This document shows positions 9,252-18,983 of a DNA stretch of 64,000 nucleotides, one piece after another. The notes under the pieces were generated by a model. That model made no database searches, had not been told where the DNA came from, and saw nothing but the letters and a program-made list of their open reading frames with translations. The translations under genes were made by a program, and so were the position numbers. The stretch lies in NCBI GenBank assembly GCA_045565995.1, contig JBJLEF010000001.1, positions 992,001-1,056,000 of the forward strand, read 5' to 3'. Source of the DNA: UBA721 sp002705165. Its GTDB lineage: Bacteria > Planctomycetota > Planctomycetia > Pirellulales > Pirellulaceae. Position 1 is the first letter of the stretch; the number at the start of each line of letters is the position of its first letter.

Positions 9252-11852
9252 CTATTCGATATAGAGAAATTGATTGCTACTTAGCAGTGCCTGGCAGAAG
9301 ACGGCGACAGCATCGATGATGGGATCATCATTCAATTGCTTCGTTTCGTATTCCTTGGTCAACAAAGCCTGCATTTGCGTGACGAACTCAATCGCCTCGG
9401 CCTTTTCTTCAGCGGAAATCTCTTTACTAAACGCCAGTTGCCAGCCTTCAGACACCTGAGTTTCGATATCCTGACTGCGATTGGTTAGACGCACCGCAAA
9501 AAAACGTGCCTGAGCAGTTACAAAATCGCTATTAAGCAGTTCGAGTGATTGAGTCGGCACGGTCGAAGACGGACGTTGTGTACAATTTGGAGCCAACTCT
9601 GGCAAATCAAATGGCTCCAACACCGCTAATGGCCGACTTCGTCTCACCTGCACGTACAAACTGCGACGATACTGCTGGCCTTCCATTTCGATGACCGGCC
9701 CAGGTCTTCCGGCATTCAAGTTCTCTTTGCCAATGACCCACTGACCTGTTCTATCAGCCATCACTGGAATCGGTTTCCCAGCCATTTGGTAGTCAAGCAT
9801 ACCTGACACTGCCAATACGGTATCCCGCACGACCTCTGCTTCCATACGACGCACGGGCATCGACCACAAAAGGCGTTTCTGTCGATCCACTTCATTGCCC
9901 TTATCGTGGCGTGTAGAAATCTGTTGGTAGGCCGCCGAAGTCATGATCAATCGATTAAGATGCTTAACGTCCCAGCCACTTTGAATGAATTCATCAGCGA
10001 GCCAGTCTAGTAATTCCGGGTGACTGGGTCGGCCGCCTAGGATCCCAAAGTCGCCGGGCGTATCAACGATGCCCGTACCAAAATGATGCAACCAAATTCG
10101 GTTCACCATGACGCGTGCCACCAACGGGTGTTCGCCGCTGGTCAGTAGCTTTGCAAATGCCAGTCGTCGTCCAGTCGTCGTCAGAGATTCTTCATTCGAA
10201 GAAATTTCATTGGCTGCCAAACCACTGAGCACAGATAATTCGCCTGGTTCGACAGAATCCAATGGACTATCAAAGTTGCCGCGGGAAAATACATAGGTAA
10301 CCGGTGGCTCGGTCACGGGCTCCGTTAAGGCCCGTAGGAACTCTTCAGGTTTTAATTCCTCGCGAAGTTTCGTTTGACGCGCTGTATAGGTCTTCAGGTC
10401 GTCCGAAGCTGGTCGATCGAAAAGATAAAGGTTGCCGGGTGTAACAACGGTACTTGGGTATTTCTTGATCAGAGCTTTCTGTTCTTCTGTTCGATCTTTC
10501 TCAACAACCATGTGAGCATCCCGAACGGACCGCCGAACATCCTCTGGTAACTTCGCGATTTCCTTCTCAAAAGTCTTATCAATATACTCCTGCTGCTTTT
10601 TAACCCGTTCCGCTTCGATTTCTTTGATCTTGGCTTCGGTCGACGCCTTCGCTTCTCGATCAACCTGGGTATACAGTGAAATCTGTCGATTTTGAGGGGC
10701 TTTCCATGCCTTCCAGTTAAGAGCAGGTTCAAAGATCGCTCGAATGCGATAATAGTCCTTTTGCGAAATTGGGTCGTAGCGATGATGATGACATTGAGCG
10801 CATCCAACCGTGAGTCCTGTCAGTGATGACGTGACCATTTTCAGCGTGTCGCTGACAACGGCATTACGCCCTTCGTCATCTCCTGTGCCGGATCCAGTAC
10901 CGTCCGCCACCATTCTTAAGTAACCTGTCCCAGCAAGCATTTCGACTTGCTCTGCTGTCATGTCTGCAATCTGGCTGCCAATCAATTCATCTCCGGCAAG
11001 TTGTTCCTGGATGAATTGATCATATGGTTTGCCTTGATTGAACGACTTCACCACGTAGTCTCGGTAGAAATAAGCCCACGGCCGTTCAACGTCAGCATCC
11101 GCCTGACCTTCTGAGTCCGCATACCCTGCAGCATCCAGCCAATGGCGGCCCCATCGTTCACCGTATTGCGGCATAGCGAGTAATTGATCGATGAGGTCTT
11201 CATACGCTGCCGGATCATCATTAGCTACGAAAGATTGTGCTGCCTGTGGGGTTGGTGGCAATCCTGTCAGATCCAGATAAGCTCGGCGAATCAACACTTC
11301 ACGCTCGGCCTGGGACGAGAACGTAAGCTCAGCTTTTTCAAGTTTATCCAAGAGAAACAAGTCGATTGGATTCCGTGCCAACTGGGAATCGATGACGGTT
11401 GGTAATACTGGCCGACTGACAGGTTTGAACGACCAGAACTGGCGCTCTTGTTCAGTAATATAAAAACCACTATCAATTGTCACTGGTTCAATGCCCTCGA
11501 TCGTTGCCCCACCGGCGATCCAACTGATAATGGTGGCGATTTCCTTTTCCGTGGGGCGCACAGCAACATCTTCCGGAGGCATCAGGCCCGTGGAGAGATA
11601 TTCAACCAAGAGGCTTTGATCCGGTTGGCTTTCAACGATTGCTGGCCCGGAATCGCCACCGGTCAACATCAAATGCTTGAGCCTTAAATCGAGCCCCCCA
11701 CCGAGTTCTTCCTCTTCGCCATGGCAGTGGAAACAATGGGCCTTCAGGATGGGGCGCACGTCTTTCTCATAGGAAACGGCACCTGCGGCAAGCAACGGTG
11801 TCACACTTGCTAAAAGAATAGCAAGGTATTGTAAAAGGCGGGAAGGTCTCAT
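9252..11852 (-). CDS. PSCyt1-DUF1549-DUF1553 protein
   Basis: The 866-residue secreted protein has a signal peptide (about 1-23) and then a planctomycete-type cytochrome domain (PSCyt1) with the CX2CH motif 'CFHCHG' near residue 40. DUF1549 follows from about residue 165 ('RRAYLDLTGLPPTPQAAQ', 'ERWGRHWLDAAGYADSEG') and includes a second motif 'CAQCHHHRYDPISQKDYY'. A charged, probably helical linker of about 70 residues leads to DUF1553 ('HPLVARVMVNRIWLHHFG', 'FGILGGRPSHPELLDWLA'). The CXXCH motifs suggest covalent haem, which is inferred. It lies 11 bases upstream of its DUF1501 partner at 7801. Such pairs are numerous in planctomycetes and often sit near sulfatase and sugar genes, but no reaction is established. 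Confidence 0.93.
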   Translation of the reverse strand: MRPSRLLQYLAILLASVTPLLAAGAVSYEKDVRPILKAHCFHCHGEEEELGGGLDLRLKHLMLTGGDSGPAIVESQPDQSLLVEYLSTGLMPPEDVAVRPTEKEIATIISWIAGGATIEGIEPVTIDSGFYITEQERQFWSFKPVSRPVLPTVIDSQLARNPIDLFLLDKLEKAELTFSSQAEREVLIRRAYLDLTGLPPTPQAAQSFVANDDPAAYEDLIDQLLAMPQYGERWGRHWLDAAGYADSEGQADADVERPWAYFYRDYVVKSFNQGKPYDQFIQEQLAGDELIGSQIADMTAEQVEMLAGTGYLRMVADGTGSGTGDDEGRNAVVSDTLKMVTSSLTGLTVGCAQCHHHRYDPISQKDYYRIRAIFEPALNWKAWKAPQNRQISLYTQVDREAKASTEAKIKEIEAERVKKQQEYIDKTFEKEIAKLPEDVRRSVRDAHMVVEKDRTEEQKALIKKYPSTVVTPGNLYLFDRPASDDLKTYTARQTKLREELKPEEFLRALTEPVTEPPVTYVFSRGNFDSPLDSVEPGELSVLSGLAANEISSNEESLTTTGRRLAFAKLLTSGEHPLVARVMVNRIWLHHFGTGIVDTPGDFGILGGRPSHPELLDWLADEFIQSGWDVKHLNRLIMTSAAYQQISTRHDKGNEVDRQKRLLWSMPVRRMEAEVVRDTVLAVSGMLDYQMAGKPIPVMADRTGQWVIGKENLNAGRPGPVIEMEGQQYRRSLYVQVRRSRPLAVLEPFDLPELAPNCTQRPSSTVPTQSLELLNSDFVTAQARFFAVRLTNRSQDIETQVSEGWQLAFSKEISAEEKAEAIEFVTQMQALLTKEYETKQLNDDPIIDAVAVFCQALLSSNQFLYIE

Positions 11853-11933
11853 GCCTTTATCTTAACGTGAATTTGCGAACATTTTGAGGCTAATTGTTGT
11901 GCCTGCCAACAAAACTCGCTCGCTGCAAAAACT

Positions 11934-13268
11934 CTAGGCCTGAACGCCCAAAAGTTCACCCGTGCTATCCTTGAATACCGGAGTATCCACACCCATCTTG
12001 TTTAGCATGGTCACAAACAAATTGGACATGGGTACATCATTGGGCACTTTGAGGTACTGATTATGCGTCAGCCCCAGCTTGTTACCGCCCGCAAACACTA
12101 ATGGGTAGTTACTATTGTTGTGAGTCGTACTATTACTGCTACCGTAGAGAACCATCGTCCGATCAAGCAGCGTCCCATCGCCTTCCTGAGTTGCCTGCAG
12201 CCGTTCCAGAAAATAAGTCAGCTGTTCCACCATAAATTTGTCCCATTCACCGAGGGCCACTGCTCCCTCCGGCTTATTCCAGCCATGCGCAAGCGAGTGA
12301 AGATTCGCTTTGAATCCTTCGCGGAACGGAAAAGGGCCGGCGACGCTAGAAGCATCCGCCATGCTAGCGATCTGGTAAGTTGCAACCCTGGTTGAGTCTG
12401 TCTTAAAGGCTAACCACATTAAGTCATACATGGTTCGCATATATTCTTTGGGTGCTTCGGCGTCAGCGTTCAGCTTTAAAACAGTTCGTTCTTCATCTGT
12501 TAGTGAAGGAAGTGGAATATCAAGCCACTTCTGAGTATTCTTCACTCGCTGCTCTATCTGCCGCACAGAAGAAAGGTACTCATCGAGCTTTTCCTGATCT
12601 CGTCGGCCCAACCGGCGGCGAAGTGAATTTGAATCTTCAAGCACCAAATCCAACATGCTGCTGGCACTTCGAAGGCGGCGATGATTACGTTGCAAGTCAG
12701 CATCCGCTGAGCCGAACATGCGATTGAAAATCATCTCTGGCTGATTCAAGGCCGGGACCGGACGCCCCTTATCGTCATAGCTCAAAGTACTTGATCGCGT
12801 TGGCTCACCAACACCACCATCTGTACTCATCGTCAGCGATGAGAATCGAGTCTGGCTACCAATAGCATTTGCCGCGACCTGATCAACTGACACGGTATTA
12901 TGCAAAAGCTTCTTATCGAACAGGGCACCTGTAAGGAATGTGTCACCAGTATCATGACCGCCCATACGGCGGCCATTCGGGTGGGACATCCCACCAATCA
13001 CAGTGACCGACTTGCGAACAGACTCCAGTGACTTCAAGCTCTCATTAAAAGTGAACTCTTTACCTTCACCGTTGGGGAACCAACGCCACTTATGCAGGTC
13101 ACTGTCCTCTTTCGGCAAGCTAATACCGAATGGGAAATACATCGCGCACATGCGGGCTGGCAGATCTCCTGCCTGAGCTTGTTCACCCATTGCTTCCATA
13201 TAAGGAAGCGCCATGGAAACACCACTACCAAGCAGGAACGTACGACGATCTAAGTGCCATGATTTCAT
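11934..13268 (-). CDS. DUF1552 protein
   Basis: The 444-residue protein opens 'MKSWHLDRRTFLLGSGVSMALP', a twin-arginine-like signal typical of DUF1552. Supporting features are 'GMSHPNGRRMGGHDTGDTFL' in the first third, the helical 'EDSNSLRRRLGRRDQEKLDEYL' region in the middle, and 'YGSSNSTTHNNSNYPLVFAG' near the end, which corresponds to the conserved C-terminal block of the family. DUF1552 genes are almost always coupled to DUF1592 genes, and here the partner (13369-15759) ends 100 bases upstream. Function is unknown; a joint periplasmic role with the haem-motif DUF1592 protein is inferred from the pairing. Length is normal. Confidence 0.92.
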   Translation of the reverse strand: MKSWHLDRRTFLLGSGVSMALPYMEAMGEQAQAGDLPARMCAMYFPFGISLPKEDSDLHKWRWFPNGEGKEFTFNESLKSLESVRKSVTVIGGMSHPNGRRMGGHDTGDTFLTGALFDKKLLHNTVSVDQVAANAIGSQTRFSSLTMSTDGGVGEPTRSSTLSYDDKGRPVPALNQPEMIFNRMFGSADADLQRNHRRLRSASSMLDLVLEDSNSLRRRLGRRDQEKLDEYLSSVRQIEQRVKNTQKWLDIPLPSLTDEERTVLKLNADAEAPKEYMRTMYDLMWLAFKTDSTRVATYQIASMADASSVAGPFPFREGFKANLHSLAHGWNKPEGAVALGEWDKFMVEQLTYFLERLQATQEGDGTLLDRTMVLYGSSNSTTHNNSNYPLVFAGGNKLGLTHNQYLKVPNDVPMSNLFVTMLNKMGVDTPVFKDSTGELLGVQA

Positions 13269-13368
13269 AATGATTGTCTCACAGGTTATTTCTATATCCG
13301 TGCGGTATTAGGTCACATTAATAGTCTCAAATATCCATTTTAACGTACAGGTTAATTGCCACCAAAGA

Positions 13369-15759
13369 CTATTTAGTCTGGAATGCTTCGCTGGCAACTA
13401 AATTTTGGATCAAAGCCAGAATCAGATGATCATTACGTTCAAACTCATTAGTTAAATCGTCAATTAAATCCTCATCACTTAACTCTAGATTGCGACCTAA
13501 CGCATAGACCGTCAGTCGGGATACCAGGGCTCTCGAGAAATCATGACTACGATTTTCAACCAAATATTTCTTCAGGCTAACCACACCATCTAACTCTGTA
13601 CCATTGGGCAGCGTATCCGTCGCAACCACTGGTTTTTGATGCACCTCCGTACGGAACAATCCTATCGCATCGAAGTTCTCCAGAGCGATGCCCCAGGGAT
13701 CAATACCACGGTGACATGAGGCACAAGACTCTTTGTCACGATGGACTTCTAGTTGTTCACGAACGGAAAGCTTAGCAAAATCGGGGTTCATTTCATCAAG
13801 ATCCGGGACATCTGGTGGAGGTGGGGCCGGAGGATCATTTAATAACCTGTCTCTCAACCAAACAGCTCGGCGAATGGGATGGGAATCTTTTCCCGTTGAG
13901 CCCAACATTAAAACACTCGACTGACCCAACAATCCACCACGTGTCTCATCGGCCAGAGCGACCTGCCGATAAGTGTTTCCGACGACGCCAGCTACTCCGT
14001 AGTGGCGAGCAAGTCGCTCATTGAGCATCGTGAAATCCGCATCGAGCAAATTCAACCCACTAAGGTTATTCAAAATCAAGTGGCGTAAGAAATGTCGTGT
14101 CTCCTGCAACATTTCTTCCTTAAGCTCTTTCTGGAATCCTTTGTAGGTCCCAGTGTCGATTGCAATTTGAGCAGTATTCTCCAGCTTCAACCATTGGTCT
14201 GTAAACTGCTGATAGAACCGCCAGCCGCGATTATCCTGTAACATTCGTTCTACCTGAGCCGCCAAGACTGCCGGTCTGGAAAGCTGACGCGATGCTGCCA
14301 GATCAAATAGCTCCTGATCCGGCATTGTGCTCCATAGGAAATAGGACAAGCGAGAAGCCAGTTCCCAGTCGTCCAGATCCCGCTTTTTATCCTGCGAAGG
14401 CTCGACCAGATATAAGAACGGCGGGCTAATCAACACCATTGCCAGCGTCTCTTTCATCGCCTCTTCGAAACTTGGAAAGTCTCCACGAATCGAAAGATAA
14501 AAGTCTACAAATCGCTGGACTTCTGCCTGAGTCGCTGGCCGGCGAAAGGCTCGTTTCAAGAATCGTTCCATCACCATCGCAACATAAGCCTGCTCGTCAA
14601 TTTCCCGCATTTCAGAATCAAACAGTATGTCACGATGTCGCTGAGGAGGCCATTGATCGTAAACAGGGCCTTTGAAGGTCACCTTTTCAATATGAATAAC
14701 GGGGTAACCTTCTTCTGCCGGAAAACCCTTCTTCTTTTTACCATCACGTTCCAGTTCCACTTCCTTAGGCTTACTTGCTTCATCATCATATTGGTTAAGA
14801 ACTCTTACCACCAACCCCGGGAATTTTCCCTGCCCGCGAACGGGTAACGGATGATTTTCCACGCGCCCTGTAAACTCATAAGTCGTCGATTCAGATTGAG
14901 TAATTTCGACCGTTTCAGTAACTTCCCAGATCTGCTCAGTATCGGGACGATAGCCAACCGAAACCTCCATCAATGGAGCTCCCCTCTCTTTGGGAAGATC
15001 TGCCCGGGCCGTCACGGTTACCAGATAATCACCTTCTTCGGGATAAGCATCCACCATCTTGCCGTAAAAGCCTTGCCAACGTCCAAGGTAATTGGATACT
15101 TCGTAATTAAACCACTTATCACCAACATTACTCTTTTCGAAAGTATGCTCGAAGATTTCCGGTGGCTCACCAGTCACAATCACTCGATCTAAAGCTCGAC
15201 GGGCTGCATCAAGGTAATACTCCAGCTGAATCGCTGTCATCTGCAGTGACTGCCCATTGTTCTTAAAACCATCCGGGGAGGCGCCTTCGCGAGGTAAATC
15301 ACGGGCGTAGTCCATTTCGAGATCCAAAAGATCCCTCATTGTATTTTGATACTCGGTACGATTGAGACGACGTAGAACTACCCGGCCACCAGTGCTCTTA
15401 AGTTCGGCCTTCACGCGATCAATTTCACTTCGTATCCAGTTCACGAGAATACTACGCTCTTTGCCGGTCAAAGGCTCGCCTTCTTCAGGTGGCATCTCGC
15501 CCTTATTCAAGACATGCATCGCCTCGTGCCAGGCGGTTGCAGCAGCTCGATCTGCAAGAAAGTCGGTGGAAAGATCGTCTAAACGGACGTCTGCTTCCTG
15601 AACATCCGCACCATGGCATCCAAAGCACTTAGCCTGCAAAATAGGCAAAACGGTCGAATTAAATTTTCGAGTCCCGCCGGGTCTGGTGGCCTGCACTGCA
15701 GAAGCCATCGCCAGTAAGAGGCAAAGACCAACCGAGGTAATTGTTACGAGGTTCTTCAT
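13369..15759 (-). CDS. DUF1592 multidomain cytochrome-like protein (PSCyt-DUF1587-DUF1592-DUF1588-DUF1585)
   Basis: The 796-residue protein has a signal peptide (about 1-24) and a first CX2CH motif 'CFGCHG' near residue 46. The recognisable blocks in order are DUF1587 ('VVLRRLNRTEYQNTMRDLL'), a beta-rich central region that may bind carbohydrate (about 205-350), DUF1592 ('WELASRLSYFLWSTMPDQEL'), DUF1588 with 'SHPIRRAVWLRDRLL' and a second CX2CH motif 'CASCHRGIDPWG', and a C-terminal DUF1585 block ending at 'NLVASEAFQTK'. This is the standard order for the family and the length is typical. It is upstream of its DUF1552 partner on the same strand. Haem attachment and redox function are inferred from the motifs; the substrate is unknown. 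Confidence 0.92.
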   Translation of the reverse strand: MKNLVTITSVGLCLLLAMASAVQATRPGGTRKFNSTVLPILQAKCFGCHGADVQEADVRLDDLSTDFLADRAAATAWHEAMHVLNKGEMPPEEGEPLTGKERSILVNWIRSEIDRVKAELKSTGGRVVLRRLNRTEYQNTMRDLLDLEMDYARDLPREGASPDGFKNNGQSLQMTAIQLEYYLDAARRALDRVIVTGEPPEIFEHTFEKSNVGDKWFNYEVSNYLGRWQGFYGKMVDAYPEEGDYLVTVTARADLPKERGAPLMEVSVGYRPDTEQIWEVTETVEITQSESTTYEFTGRVENHPLPVRGQGKFPGLVVRVLNQYDDEASKPKEVELERDGKKKKGFPAEEGYPVIHIEKVTFKGPVYDQWPPQRHRDILFDSEMREIDEQAYVAMVMERFLKRAFRRPATQAEVQRFVDFYLSIRGDFPSFEEAMKETLAMVLISPPFLYLVEPSQDKKRDLDDWELASRLSYFLWSTMPDQELFDLAASRQLSRPAVLAAQVERMLQDNRGWRFYQQFTDQWLKLENTAQIAIDTGTYKGFQKELKEEMLQETRHFLRHLILNNLSGLNLLDADFTMLNERLARHYGVAGVVGNTYRQVALADETRGGLLGQSSVLMLGSTGKDSHPIRRAVWLRDRLLNDPPAPPPPDVPDLDEMNPDFAKLSVREQLEVHRDKESCASCHRGIDPWGIALENFDAIGLFRTEVHQKPVVATDTLPNGTELDGVVSLKKYLVENRSHDFSRALVSRLTVYALGRNLELSDEDLIDDLTNEFERNDHLILALIQNLVASEAFQTK

Positions 15760-15827
15760 TCCTCAATTTTAACCTCAAACTCGGCGATCGTGAAATATCG
15801 ACTTCAATGATTGGAATTCAAATCGAC

Positions 15828-16748
15828 CTAAACGTCACACCATTCAATGGCCTGTAACAACCCCGCAACCGGATCTCTCGTTGGAATGAACTCATGACCT
15901 ACGTGGCCTATATAGCCAATGTCAACCAAAGCCTGCATGCAAGCGGGGTAATTAATTTCCTGCTGATCATCCAATTCAGCACGGCCTGGATTACCGGCCG
16001 TATGAATATGTCCAAGCCAATCTTTATGTTCGTGAAGTCGACGAATCACATCGCCATTCATGATGGAGACATGATAGATATCAAATAGTAATTTCAGATT
16101 TGGTGAGCCAACACTTTTGAGGATATCGATACAGTACTCAACATCATCGCCTTGATAACCCGGATGGCCTTTCATGGGATGAGTGTCATCTCGAGTATTA
16201 AGGTGCTCCAGACAGATTGTGACGCCAGCCTTTTCCGCATATCCAACCACTTCCTTAAAACCTTTGACACAGTTCGCCGCGCCCTCTTCTTTCGTAAGTC
16301 CTTCTTCGTATCCTGTAAAAGCAATGACCTTCTTCCAGCCAAACTCCTTACATTCGTCAATGGACTTCTTCGTGGCTGCGATTACCAGGTCATGGTATTT
16401 AGGATTATTGAACCCCTGCATAAACGGAGGGCCGCCAATATCAATTCCCGCAATCGCACACTCCATGCCATTCTTTTTTAAATCCGGATAGTATTTAGAA
16501 TCCATGAGTTCGACACTGTCGCATCCCATCTCTTTGGCAATCGGCATCAATTCATCCGGACTCCAAAACTCCTGAAAACACCAGGCTACAATCGAGTGTT
16601 TAATATTGCCATTTTTAGCTACGCGCCGGATTCGTTTACTCACTTTGATTTCCTTTTCAGCCTCCTCAGCCTGAACCTGGGATACCGCTAAAGCACTCCC
16701 TACGGCGGCTGTCGTTGAAAGCATTTGTCGTCGGTTTAGTTTGCTCAT
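15828..16748 (-). CDS. Hydroxypyruvate isomerase-like TIM barrel protein with Tat-type signal
   Basis: The 306-residue protein begins 'MSKLNRRQMLSTTAAVGSALA', a likely Tat signal, so unlike cytoplasmic Hyi it is probably exported. The body is a xylose-isomerase-like TIM barrel. Metal ligands and flanking motifs match the hydroxypyruvate isomerase group: 'CLEHLNTRDD', 'LLFDIYHVSIMNGDVIR', 'HIHTAGNPGRAELDD' and 'HVGHEFIPTRDP'. The true substrate may instead be another keto-sugar; many planctomycete sugar-phosphate isomerase/epimerase-like proteins are exported and act on sugars rather than hydroxypyruvate. It sits between the alpha/beta hydrolase (40-base gap) and the DUF1592 gene, and near a DUF1080 protein, which fits carbohydrate breakdown. 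Fold and metal site are firm; substrate is open. Confidence 0.87.
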   Translation of the reverse strand: MSKLNRRQMLSTTAAVGSALAVSQVQAEEAEKEIKVSKRIRRVAKNGNIKHSIVAWCFQEFWSPDELMPIAKEMGCDSVELMDSKYYPDLKKNGMECAIAGIDIGGPPFMQGFNNPKYHDLVIAATKKSIDECKEFGWKKVIAFTGYEEGLTKEEGAANCVKGFKEVVGYAEKAGVTICLEHLNTRDDTHPMKGHPGYQGDDVEYCIDILKSVGSPNLKLLFDIYHVSIMNGDVIRRLHEHKDWLGHIHTAGNPGRAELDDQQEINYPACMQALVDIGYIGHVGHEFIPTRDPVAGLLQAIEWCDV

Positions 16749-16788
16749 GATCTTTATCCCTTAAGCCCTTCACAGGAGTCCGCGTTTT

Positions 16789-18933
16789 CTAAAACGCTTC
16801 AGAAATCGATTTCGCAGATTTCACGCGCGTCGCGTTCACTCCATATATCGCCCTGGTGAATGCCGGGGTCTCTTCGCCCACGACAATCAACCGATGAGGA
16901 GCGTTCAGGGCCAAGATGCCCGGTAAGTCTCCGTACTTAATCGCGCCTGGTAAGAAGTCCACGTCATCATATTGAGTGATCGCACCAAACCGAAATCCCT
17001 GGGTATCGATGATAGCCGTTTGCACAACCTCGCCAACCAATGCCCGAGCGGTGGCCGCAATGGGGCCCGCACCGTTAGCTCCCACCAGAACAATCTTTTT
17101 CGTTCCATGTTGGTCATTAGCGACAAATGAAATCAGTGTTAGCAGATCGTGAACCCGTTGGACGAATAAGGCGTCGTTGTAGCCGTAGGTATACGCCGGG
17201 ATTTTTCTTGAGGTGGTCGTGGCCAATCGTTGCTGGTCCAGACGCATACCATCTTTAAGAAACTCACCCTGATACAGCAGGTCCGCACCAATCACAGAAG
17301 CTCCGGATTCCAGCAGCGCGGCAACTTCAGCGTTGGGCTTACCGTCATTGCCATACATCCCGGATTTACCTTCGCCATCAACCCAGATAACGACCGTGCC
17401 GGACCATTGCTTAGTCGTTGGATAAAATGACGCGACCGGAATTTCCTCCTCAGCGGACTCATATCTGAGTCTATCTGTGAATTCCCAATAACCATCTCGT
17501 TCAAACTTACCGACCTTTTCACGACTAATCTCATCCATCGAAGACAAGCCCCGACCAACAATTGCTTTGAGCGCCTTACCATGAAGGGCCTGGAGCGCTT
17601 CCACCTTATTTTCCGATAATCTTAGAGCCTGAGCAATCTGGTGACTACTATCCTGATCGATCACTTTTAGCAGTTTAATCTCATGCGAGACGCCCGCTTC
17701 TGGTGCCGGATGTTTGTCGTCCCAAACCGTATATTCATCAACCGTCAGTGGCTTCCAGTCATGCTCGACGATTGGTTGCTCGAGCCCAAGTTTCATATGC
17801 TGATTGAACCAGTGATACATATGGCGTCGAGTGACATAGTTATAGTTGTGACCGAAGTTCAAATAGGAAATACAGAAGACATCTTCCACATCGCCAACCA
17901 TTTTGTAGAGTTGCTGGAGTTCGGGATAACCTTTCGTTTGAATTTCCTTGGTCCAGTCATTCGCGCCTGTCATTGCGATCGGCCGTGGAGCAAACAAAGC
18001 TGTTAGTTCCACGTTGCCAGTATCCACTCGTAACAGACTACAGTTTTCACAAGGGCACCCTCCCTGCATCGAGGTGGATACCATACCTTGTGGAAAGGAG
18101 ACGATTGGACGAGGGTCTAAAGCACCAAGCAGAATGGTCTGGGTTCCACCACCACTTCCACCGGTAATCCCGATACGCTCGACATCCACATCCGGCAACG
18201 ACTCCAGAAAGTCCAACGCCCGAATTGAATTCCAAGTCTGAACCCCCATGATGCTTTGCATTCGCATTTCGGCCTGAGCTGAAAAGAACCCCCATTGTGT
18301 TGGGGATTCAAGCTCGGCCCGACGGTCATTGAGCCGATGGGAAACTTCCATTGGGATTTGCAATGAATCGACATATCCTTCCATATCATAAATGAAGGTA
18401 ATGCATCCCATACGGGCCAATTGCGCACAACGAGCCAACTTCGGATACCTGCCTGAATTTTTATGTTTCTCTTCCCCCGTTTCAATGAACGACGTAATTT
18501 TGTCGCCGTGATCCTGCATCCGACCACCATGACCATGTGGAGTTAGTACAGCAGGCAACTTACCTGTTATATTTTCCGGCCGGAACAAAAGGCCTGATAC
18601 AAAGTGCCCGGGATAACTTTCAAAATTAACTTTCTCTATCGTGAATCCATCGCGTACAGACTTTCCATACATCTCCACATTTAAAGGTGTCTTCGCCGGC
18701 TGTGGCCACAGCCCTAATGCAACTCGCAAACGCATTCGTAGTTGATCACGTCTTGCTTCCCACGCCGCGGTCGTTTTCGGAACCTCAAAAGGGAAGTAGT
18801 TATTCAAATGCCGCAGTTCACCAAGACGACGGTCATTGGGTAACTGGCCGTCTCGATAAACATTGGTTTGCGCAAATAGGTTGGCAGCTACAAGGGAGAT
18901 AACTGCGCAGGCAAGAACCCAGGCCGCTTTCAT
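16789..18933 (-). CDS. Secreted two-lobed alpha/beta hydrolase (acetyl-xylan-esterase / dienelactone-hydrolase-like)
   Basis: The 714-residue protein carries a signal peptide (about 1-21). The first lobe, about residues 60-410, is an alpha/beta hydrolase: an oxyanion region around 'PAVLTPHGHGG', the nucleophile elbow 'GITGGSGGGTQ' with Ser260, an acid region near 'MTGANDWT' and a histidine in 'YLNFGHNYN'. It resembles acetyl-xylan-esterase or glucuronoyl-esterase-like enzymes. The second half (about 430-714) contains 'VVIWVDGEGKSG' and 'IVLVGANGAGPIAATARAL', a second hydrolase-like core whose elbow reads GANGAG, lacking the serine, so it is probably non-catalytic. Location between the DUF1080 gene and the isomerase-like gene supports deacylation or cleavage of plant- or algal-type polysaccharide side groups; the substrate is inferred. 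Confidence 0.82.
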   Translation of the reverse strand: MKAAWVLACAVISLVAANLFAQTNVYRDGQLPNDRRLGELRHLNNYFPFEVPKTTAAWEARRDQLRMRLRVALGLWPQPAKTPLNVEMYGKSVRDGFTIEKVNFESYPGHFVSGLLFRPENITGKLPAVLTPHGHGGRMQDHGDKITSFIETGEEKHKNSGRYPKLARCAQLARMGCITFIYDMEGYVDSLQIPMEVSHRLNDRRAELESPTQWGFFSAQAEMRMQSIMGVQTWNSIRALDFLESLPDVDVERIGITGGSGGGTQTILLGALDPRPIVSFPQGMVSTSMQGGCPCENCSLLRVDTGNVELTALFAPRPIAMTGANDWTKEIQTKGYPELQQLYKMVGDVEDVFCISYLNFGHNYNYVTRRHMYHWFNQHMKLGLEQPIVEHDWKPLTVDEYTVWDDKHPAPEAGVSHEIKLLKVIDQDSSHQIAQALRLSENKVEALQALHGKALKAIVGRGLSSMDEISREKVGKFERDGYWEFTDRLRYESAEEEIPVASFYPTTKQWSGTVVIWVDGEGKSGMYGNDGKPNAEVAALLESGASVIGADLLYQGEFLKDGMRLDQQRLATTTSRKIPAYTYGYNDALFVQRVHDLLTLISFVANDQHGTKKIVLVGANGAGPIAATARALVGEVVQTAIIDTQGFRFGAITQYDDVDFLPGAIKYGDLPGILALNAPHRLIVVGEETPAFTRAIYGVNATRVKSAKSISEAF

Positions 18934-18983
18934 GGCTTCATTCCTATCGATAAATTCCGTTGGATCAAGAACAGCTGTTGCTG

